Origin: JACCZX01 sp963710675
GTDB taxonomy: Bacteria > Pseudomonadota > Gammaproteobacteria > Burkholderiales > Burkholderiaceae_F
DNA: 64,000 bases
NCBI GenBank assembly: GCA_963710675.1
Contig: CAVQBE010000022.1
Location: forward strand, 1-64,000
Direction: 5' to 3'
Shown: piece after piece, positions 58,287 to 64,000 of the stretch
Layout of the letters: every line of letters starts with the position of its first letter
Numbering within the stretch: the stretch's first letter is position 1
The notes under the pieces: model-generated
What the model was told of the DNA's origin: nothing
What the model saw: the letters and a program-made list of their open reading frames with translations, nothing else
Databases searched by the model: none
Translations under genes and position numbers: made by a program

Positions 58287-58931
58287 CTATTCGGCGTTGC
58301 CGCCCGTCATACGCCGGTACCACAGCGGGTGATGATGCCGCGCCCACGCACGCGAAACCGTGCCGCGCGTCATCGCCCGCAAAGAACCGCGTACCCAGAA
58401 TAACGCGGCATAAACATGCACGATGATGCCCACGATCAGCACAAACGCGGACAACATGTGCACGACGGCTGCAATCCTTATCAACGGAATTGGGAACGCG
58501 CCTGCGAAGTACGGCCGCCACATCACGATGCCCGACACAATCAGCAAGACCATCGTGACGACCATCGTCCAAAACAATTGCTTCTGTCCGATGTTGTACT
58601 TGTCGATAGCCGGCAGATTGTCGTCGCGGTTATTAATGACGTCGGATAAACGCTTGCCCCACTCTCGATCGTACGGCTGGATCTTGTTGTCATCCCAGTA
58701 ACGCATCGCCATGACCAAAAACAGCACGAACATCAGTACGCCCAAGAATGGATGCAGGATGCGCGCCCAGTTCCCTCCCCCTAGCAGCGCGCTCAGGAAC
58801 CAGAACGCTGGGTGAAAGAAAGCAAGCCCCGACGCTGCGAGCAGAACGAAAAGGATTGCGACCGCCCAGTGAGTCAGGCGTTCGTTTGCGTCGTAGCGCC
58901 GGATCTCTCCACTTCTCATCACGACCGCCAT
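58287..58931 (-). CDS. fdhC: Formate dehydrogenase-N cytochrome b556 subunit (gamma)
   Basis: 214 residues with about four transmembrane helices. Heme-ligand histidines are visible in RLTHWAVAILFVLLAASGLA and AAVVHMLSAFVLIVGIIVHV; the quinone-binding loop region around ILHPFLGVLMFVLF. It passes electrons from the Fe-S beta subunit to the quinone pool. Follows fdhB with three bases between. Intact. Confidence 0.95.
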   Translation of the reverse strand: MAVVMRSGEIRRYDANERLTHWAVAILFVLLAASGLAFFHPAFWFLSALLGGGNWARILHPFLGVLMFVLFLVMAMRYWDDNKIQPYDREWGKRLSDVINNRDDNLPAIDKYNIGQKQLFWTMVVTMVLLIVSGIVMWRPYFAGAFPIPLIRIAAVVHMLSAFVLIVGIIVHVYAALFWVRGSLRAMTRGTVSRAWARHHHPLWYRRMTGGNAE

Positions 58932-58934
58932 CGG

Positions 58935-59828
58935 TCAAACCTCCCTATTTCGGTGGCCACCGTCGGCCGTTTCTTCGACTTCTTTCGGACCGCGCGTGAT
59001 GTAGTGGAAGAAAGCGCCGAGCGCGGCAATGCCCAGAGCAAGCGCCATCAACGGCTTCGCAATACCTTTCCAAAGACTGACCCAGGGACTGATTGTCGGA
59101 TCCTTCGGCAGGTTGTTGTAGAGCCCTGGCTGGTCGCCATGTTGCAGTACATACATCACGTGCGTGCCACCAACTCCGACCGGGTTGTACAACGCCGCCT
59201 GCTGAAAACCGCGTTCGGTCAGGTCGCGCACACGCTTTTCGCCACGCTGCACCATGTCTACCTTGGAGCCGAACTGCAGCGCACCCGTGGGGCACGTTTT
59301 CACGCACGCCGGCGCCATTCCGACCGCAACGCGATCCGAACACAACGAGCACTTGTAGGCCTTGTTGTCTTTCTTGCTTATGCGCGGAATATTGAACGGG
59401 CAGCCGGCGATGCAATAGCCGCAGCCAATGCAGTTCTCGGATATGAAGTCGACAATGCCGTTGGCGTACTTGACGATCGCGCCGGGCGCCGGGCATGCCT
59501 TCAAACAACCCGGATCCTCGCAGTGCATGCAGCCGTCCTTGCGGATCAGCCACTCCATGCTGCCGTCGCTACGAGCGACTTCGCTGAAGCGCATCACGGT
59601 CCACGATTGATCGGTGAGATCGATCGGGTTGTCGTACACACCAACCGTCGTTCCGATGTCGTCGCGCAAGTCATTCCACTGCATGCACGCGACTTGACAC
59701 GCTTTGCAGCCGATGCACTTCGAAATATCGATCAGCTTCGCGACTTCCTGCTCCGCGATACGAACCTGCGGCGTCGCGGTGGTTGTGGCCGAACGTTTTT
59801 GAATATCGAGTGATTGCATAGATGGCAT
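58935..59828 (-). CDS. fdhB: Formate dehydrogenase-N iron-sulfur subunit (beta)
   Basis: 297 residues. Four ferredoxin-type Cys groups: CIGCKACQVACMQWN, CMHCEDPGCLKACP, CIGCGYCIAGCPFN and CSLCSDRVAVGMAPAC, then a C-terminal transmembrane helix (PLMALALGIAALGAFFHYIT). Wires the alpha-subunit selenocysteine/molybdenum site to cytochrome b. Follows fdhA by 9 bases and is intact. Confidence 0.97.
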   Translation of the reverse strand: MPSMQSLDIQKRSATTTATPQVRIAEQEVAKLIDISKCIGCKACQVACMQWNDLRDDIGTTVGVYDNPIDLTDQSWTVMRFSEVARSDGSMEWLIRKDGCMHCEDPGCLKACPAPGAIVKYANGIVDFISENCIGCGYCIAGCPFNIPRISKKDNKAYKCSLCSDRVAVGMAPACVKTCPTGALQFGSKVDMVQRGEKRVRDLTERGFQQAALYNPVGVGGTHVMYVLQHGDQPGLYNNLPKDPTISPWVSLWKGIAKPLMALALGIAALGAFFHYITRGPKEVEETADGGHRNREV

Positions 59829-59837
59829 GGTTTCCTC

Positions 59838-62800
59838 CTACGCTTTCTCGATGTTGACCAGGAACGCCTTGAACTCCGGCGTCTGCGAATTGGCGTCGGC
59901 CACGTATGGCGTCAGAGTGTTGGCTAGAAAGCCATTCTTCGTAACCCCAACGAAACCCCAGTGAATCGGGATGCCCACCGTGTACACCTCTTTGCCGTTG
60001 CAGGTCAGATCAGCGATGCGTCGGCTAACTACTGCCTTGGCCTTTATGTCACCGCGATTGCTGGTCACCTTGACCCAGTCGCCATTGCCGATTCCTTTTG
60101 CCTTCGCGAGCTTCTCGCCAATCTCAACGAATTGAGCCGGCTGCACGATCGCGTTGGATTCGACGTTCTTGGTCCAGAAGTGAAAGTGCTCGGTCAAGCG
60201 GTAAGTCGTCGCCGCATACGGGAACTGCTCGGACTTACCGAAGGACTCCATGTCACCCTTAAATACCCGCGCTGCCGGATTGCTGATGACTTTGGCATGC
60301 AGCGGGTTAGTGCCGATCGGCGTTTCGAACGGCTCGTAGTGCTCGGGGAACGGCCCTTCGTTCATAGCTGGCGCAAACAGACGTGCCACCCCTTCGTTGG
60401 TCATGATGAAGGGACCGGCACCGCTGTCCGGGCCAAGCGTCGGGGCGATATCGGGTATGTCGATGCCGACCCAGCGAGTGCCGTCCCAACGGATGCCTCC
60501 GCGCTTCGGATCCCAAGGTTTGCCGCTCGGATCAGCGCCGGCGCGGTTGTACAAGACGCGCCGGTTGGCTGGCCATGAGTAGCCCCAGTTCAGGTTGTTA
60601 CCCAAGCCGCCCGGATCGCTCGAATCACGACGCGCTGTCAGATTACCGGCCTGCGACCATGAACCGCAATACAGCCAGTTGCCGCAAGCGGTGGAGCCGT
60701 CGTCCTGCAGCTGACCGAAACCGGCGAGCTGCTGGCCGGCAGGCACGATCACTTTCGTCTTGTCCTTCGGATCGACGACGTCGGTCAGCGCACGCCCGCT
60801 GATCTCGCGCAGCAACTCCTCGGCACTTGGCAAGCTGGGATTGCTGTAGTTCCAGGTGATCTTCATGATCGGGTCCGGGAACTTGCCGCCGTCTTTCGCG
60901 TACATCTCACGCAACTTCGTAAAAAGAGTGCCGATAATTTCGCGATCGATCTTGGCTTCACCCGGTGGATCTGCCGCAGCCCAGTGCCATTGCGCCACGC
61001 GGCTCGAGTTCGTGAACGACCCTGCCTCCTCGTGAATAACGTTGGCGGGCAGCATGATGACCTCGGTCTTGATGTCCGCTGCATTGACGTTGTTCGAGTC
61101 GCCGTAGTTCTTCCAGAAGTCGCCGGTTTCGGTGCGTAGCGGATCGATGATCACCAGATACTTCAGCTTCGACAACGCAGCGGTCAGCTTCTTTTTGTTC
61201 GGCAGCGCCGCCAGTGGATTCATGCCTTGCGTGATAAAGCCGTTCACGCGGCCCTGATACATCCGCTCGAAAATCGCGAGCACGTCGTACGCGCCGTCGC
61301 GTTTCGGTACGAGGTCGTACGCGTAGTCGTTCTCCTTGGTCGCGTTGTCTCCGTACCACGCCTTCTGCAGGCTGACGTGCCACTTGGAGAAGTTCTGCGG
61401 GAAGTTCATCTGGTTCGGTCGCAGCGCTTTCGGTGTGCGCGCAGAGGTGTACTTCTCGCGCGTGTCGTCGGCGTCGGTCGGCGCGGACAGATAGCCGGGC
61501 AACACTTCGGAATACGCACACATGTCGGTGATGCCTTGCACGTTGGCGTGTCCACGCAACGCGTTAACGCCGCCGCCAGACCGCCCCATGTTGCCGAGCA
61601 GCAGCTGGATCATCGCCATGGTGCGGATGTTTTGCGATCCAACCGAGTGCTGCGTCCAACCCAGCGCGTAGAGAATCGTCATCACACGGCTTGGCGTCGC
61701 GGTGGAACCAATCAGGTCACATACCTGCTGGAACTTCTCCTTCGGCGTCCCGCAAATCTGCGCGACCATGTCCGGCGTGTAGCGCGAAAAATGCGCCTTC
61801 ATCAGCTGATACACGCAGCGCGGATTCTCCAGAGTCTCATCGACCACTGCGAAGCCGTCGGCGCCGATCTGGTAGCCCCAGCTTGTCTTGTCGTAGGTGC
61901 GCTTATCCGCGTCGTACCCGGTGAAATAGCCGTCGTTGAACGCAAACTCGTCCTTGATCAGGAACGACGCGTTCGTATACGCCTTGACATACTCCTGGTG
62001 AATCTTGTTGTTCGACACCAGGTAATTGATGACACCGCCTAGGAACGCGATGTCGGTCCCGACTCGAATCGGCGCATACACGTCGGCTATGGCGGCCGAG
62101 CGCGTGAAGCGCGGATCCACGACGATCAGCTTGGCCTTGCGGTGCTCGAGTGCTTCAGTCACCCACTTGAAGCCGCATGGGTGTGCTTCGGCGGCGTTGC
62201 CGCCCATGATGATTGCGAGGTCAGTGTTCTTGATGTCAACCCAGTGGTTGGTCATCGCACCTCTGCCAAATGTCGGGCCCAGACTGGACACCGTTGGCGC
62301 GTGTCAAACCCTCGCTTGGGTATCGAGCGCGACCATCCCCAGCGCGCGTGCCATCTTGACTGCGAGGTAACCCGGCTCGTTCGAGATCGCACTCGAAATC
62401 AGGATGCCGGTCGTATTCCAGCGGTTGACCGTCACGCCCTTGTCGTTCTTCTCGACAAAGTTGGCATCACGATCAGCCTTCATGTGCTTGGCTACGCGGG
62501 TGAGCGCATCATCCCAGGAGATCCGTTTCCATTCACTGGCGCCCGGCTCACGGACTTGCGGATATTGGAGGCGATGCGGTGAATGCACCAAGTCGAGCAG
62601 TGCAGCGCCCTTGGGGCACAGCGTGCCGCGATTGACCGGATGGTCAGGATCGCCTTCGACGTGAATGATCCGCTCTTTGATGTTCTTCGACTTGTCGCCG
62701 AGCGTGTACATGATCACGCCGCAGCTGACCGAGCAGTAAGGACACGTGCCGCGCGTTTCGCTGGTACGTGCGAGCTTGAAAGCACGCACTTCGGCCAATG

Positions 62801-62897
62801 CAAGCTGCGGCGAAAAGCCGAGCCCGACAGCCGAAGACGTGCCGAGTCCTGTCGCGCAAATTCGGAAGAACTGGCGTCGACTCAGTGGTGCATTCAT
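59838..62897 (-). CDS. fdhA: Formate dehydrogenase-N catalytic subunit, selenoprotein (in-frame UGA)
   Basis: A molybdo/tungsto-bis-PGD selenoprotein of 1,019 residues. The start ATG at 62895-62897 has a Shine-Dalgarno GGGAGA upstream and encodes a twin-arginine signal (SRRQFFRICATGLG), so the enzyme is exported folded. The Fe-S motif reads CPYCSVSCGVIMYT followed by GTLCPKG. The UGA at 62304-62306 is in frame and sits at LDTQARV-Sec-HAPTVSSLGPTFG, exactly the FdnG Sec position. A SECIS hairpin follows at once, and GAMTNHWVDIKN and GRSGGGVNALRGHANVQG continue the family. It would be wrong to annotate it as two genes. Confidence 0.97.
62276..62306 (-). promoter_or_regulatory. Bacterial SECIS element with UGA selenocysteine codon
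   Basis: UGA at 62304-62306. After 11 bases the RNA forms a short stem (GGUGUC at 62292-62287, GGGCC at 62280-62276) with apical loop CAGUCU (62286-62281). The E. coli fdhF SECIS also starts 11 bases after its UGA with a GGU stem and an AGGUCU loop, so spacing and the GUCU loop core agree. Several pairs here are G-U, which the family tolerates. It is recognised by SelB. Confidence 0.75.
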
Positions 62898-63003
62898 TGA
62901 ATCTCCCGGTGGTGTTGATGCTGCCGCACTTTTAATTGTTTGGCCGCTTGCGCAAGAAACTTGCATAACCGTCAGCGCAAGCACACATCAGTGCGCCATA
63001 AAA

Positions 63004-63028
63004 CATATAGTGCCGCGCGCACTATATG
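63004..63028. promoter_or_regulatory. Perfect palindrome upstream of fdhA
   Basis: Arms CATATAGTGC (63004-63013) and GCACTATATG (63019-63028), spacer CGCGC. Perfect 10-bp dyad about 110 bases from the fdhA start, the size and place of an operator for a dimeric regulator. The TATA core resembles ModE-type sites only loosely. Confidence 0.6.
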
Positions 63029-63060
63029 CCCGCTGAGCAACGCCTTCAACTTCATTGCCA

Positions 63061-63075
63061 TATTGCATTGCAATA
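63061..63075. promoter_or_regulatory. Second palindrome in the fdhA upstream region
   Basis: TATTGCA-T-TGCAATA, a perfect 7-bp dyad with a single-base centre, 33 bases from the first palindrome. Possible operator; regulator unknown. Confidence 0.45.
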
Positions 63076-63122
63076 ACCAAACGGCCGTTTGTGTAATCTC
63101 CTATTGATTGAAAATTGATTTT

Positions 63123-63701
63123 ATGAATCGACTCTCATCGACTATCGGCCTGGTCTGCGTGGCGCTCGTCACTGCATGCGCAACACCGCGTCCGGTCTTA
63201 CCATCGGCCTCGGGTTCACCCTCATCCGCACGCGCACAAGTTTCCGCTCCGAGCCTTGGTTTTTTTTCGAAGATCAAAGCCCCATCGACGCATACCCCAA
63301 CGCTCCAGCTGGCGTCGCGCGGAGTTCAGATATTCCGTTGCGAAAAGCGGGACGGCGCTCTGGTCTGGGCATTTCGCCAGCCACAGGCGGATCTGCTTGA
63401 TGCGGCCGGCAAACCGGTGGGCAAGCACGGCGCCAATTTCTCCTTCGAGCACGACGACGGCAGCAGGCTAGTTTCCACGATCGCCGCCTATGACGAGGCG
63501 CCCAAGCCGACTGATCTGCGCTGGCTGTTGCTGACAACCCGCAGTTTTGGCAAGGGAGCGCTTGAAAGCGTCGCCTATGTGCAGCGAATCAACACCTCAG
63601 GCGGCATGCCACCTCCGCGATGCGAGGCCGCGCAACTGAATCAGCTGCTGCGCGTCGATTTCACTTCCGACTTCGTTTTCTACGGCCCGCGACCCGAGTG
63701 A
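63123..63701 (+). CDS. DUF3455 family lipoprotein
   Basis: 192 residues. N-terminal signal with lipobox (GLVCVALVTAC). The DUF3455 body contains GVQIFRCEKRDGALVWAFRQ, QADLLDAAGKPVGKHGANFS, DLRWLLLTTRSFGKGALESV, VAYVQRINTSGGMPPPRCEA and ends FYGPRPE. Members are secreted proteins of unknown function. ATG 63123 chosen over an upstream in-frame start because it begins the signal peptide. Divergent from fdhA. Confidence 0.85.
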   Translation: MNRLSSTIGLVCVALVTACATPRPVLPSASGSPSSARAQVSAPSLGFFSKIKAPSTHTPTLQLASRGVQIFRCEKRDGALVWAFRQPQADLLDAAGKPVGKHGANFSFEHDDGSRLVSTIAAYDEAPKPTDLRWLLLTTRSFGKGALESVAYVQRINTSGGMPPPRCEAAQLNQLLRVDFTSDFVFYGPRPE

Positions 63702-63765
63702 CACACCGCACTGTGCGAACGCGGTAAAATCGCCCGTTTGCGTGGGTTGTCCCGGAGGAAATGAC

Positions 63766-64000
63766 ATGACCTCGACTGCTTCGACGGTAGGCGCCTATCT
63801 GCGCGATCTGCCGCCGGATCGTCGCGTGGCAATGGCGCGTTTGTGCAGCATGATCCGGCGCTCTGCGCGCGGGGTCCGCGAAAGCATGCGCTACGGCCTG
63901 GCGTTCTATGAACTGGACGGGCCGCTGTTCGCGCTCGAATCCGGCCGCAGGCATATGTCGCTCTACGTGGCCGAAAAAGATGTTGTGTTGAAGCACAAAG
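63766..64000 (+). CDS. DUF1801 protein, 3' end outside the window
   Basis: First 78 residues of a DUF1801 protein (YdhG-like). Start ATG at 63766 with a strong Shine-Dalgarno (GGAGGAA at 63754-63760). Motifs: VGAYLRDLPPDRRVAMARLC, ESMRYGLAFYEL and ALESGRRHMSLYVAEKD. The fold is a small alpha/beta scaffold resembling the iron chaperone frataxin-like Fra; role not established. Truncated by the window edge. Confidence 0.85.
   Translation, partial: MTSTASTVGAYLRDLPPDRRVAMARLCSMIRRSARGVRESMRYGLAFYELDGPLFALESGRRHMSLYVAEKDVVLKHK

Larger units (their letters stand above)
62898..63122. promoter_or_regulatory. Divergent region between fdhA and the DUF3455 gene
   Basis: 225 bases without a gene. It contains two strong palindromes (separate entries), a 10-bp palindrome CTTGCGCAAG at 62947-62956, and A/T-rich sequence near the plus-strand gene. 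The promoters of fdhA (minus) and the DUF3455 gene (plus) must lie here; I see no unambiguous -10/-35 pair. Confidence 0.5.

Noticed and set aside
59838..62984. Two separate genes for the formate dehydrogenase catalytic subunit, with the second starting near 62291
   Set aside because: The intervening stop is UGA in frame at the known selenocysteine position, followed by a SECIS element and flanked by selA/selB/selC.

Overview
The window is a bacterial chromosome segment from a betaproteobacterium, most likely Burkholderiales. The evidence is the high G+C content, the gene content (a very long DUF3683-type FAD/Fe-S oxidase, birA-coaX-short SPOR-like protein, dat-ybeD-lipB-lipA, metX-metW, an AI-2E-type permease with a C-terminal extension) and the mreBCD-mrdA-rodA-rlpA arrangement. 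The genus cannot be decided from sequence alone. I see no insertion sequence, prophage, CRISPR array or rRNA. The only tRNA gene is selC.

Layout. 1-13.8 kb: end of srkA, the DUF3683 oxidase, a HIT protein, a Bax-inhibitor-1 protein, coaX/birA, a VanZ-like protein, a 2Fe-2S ferredoxin, a hydrolase, dacC-like PBP, dat, ybeD and lipB. 13.8-21.5 kb: lipA, two small proteins, an M48 protease with LemA, dolP-yraN-lpoA and the divergent rsmI. 21.4-28.2 kb: the cell-shape cluster rlpA-rodA-mrdA-mreD-mreC-mreB on the minus strand. 28.3-32.7 kb: gatC-gatA-(TPR-like gene)-gatB. 32.7-38.1 kb: small secreted proteins, pyrE, xthA, an AmpG-like permease, a cupin and a DUF3617 protein. 38.1-41.2 kb: metX-metW, divergent from a GST gene and a DinB gene. 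41.1-52.6 kb: a leucine/isovalerate degradation (liu-type) cluster: carboxylase beta subunit, acyl-CoA dehydrogenase, enoyl-CoA hydratase, biotin-carrying alpha subunit, HMG-CoA lyase, thioesterase and MBL hydrolase. 52.6-62.9 kb: a selenocysteine formate dehydrogenase island on the minus strand: fdhA (in-frame UGA plus SECIS), fdhB, fdhC, fdhE, selA, selB and selC, followed by a GcvH-like lipoyl protein, a DsrE-like protein and a 40-residue membrane peptide. 63.1-64 kb: a DUF3455 lipoprotein and a partial DUF1801 gene.

Data quality dominates interpretation. Many genes, including essential ones (gatA, gatB, pyrE, coaX), are broken by single-base frameshifts. These are strongly clustered at about 2.2-4.5, 7.6-13.6, 19.4-21.0 and 28.8-37.3 kb, while 13.8-19.4 kb, 21.4-28.5 kb and 41-64 kb are almost clean. 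I read this as uncorrected long-read indels, not gene decay, and annotate each broken gene as one locus. Two apparent gene fusions (metX-metW and GST-DinB) have an ATGA overlap one frame away at the junction and are probably the same artefact.

The most unusual features are: a 49-nt hairpin repeat present twice in inverted orientation inside the mre/rod cluster, with a compensatory base-pair change; a decayed duplicate of the first 11 codons of the biotin carboxylase gene just upstream of the real start; a lipoyl-protein/DsrE/mini-membrane-protein trio attached to the selenocysteine island; three consecutive hairpins after selC, one built into the tRNA 3' end; a perfect inverted repeat in the metX leader; and two perfect palindromes in the fdhA upstream region.
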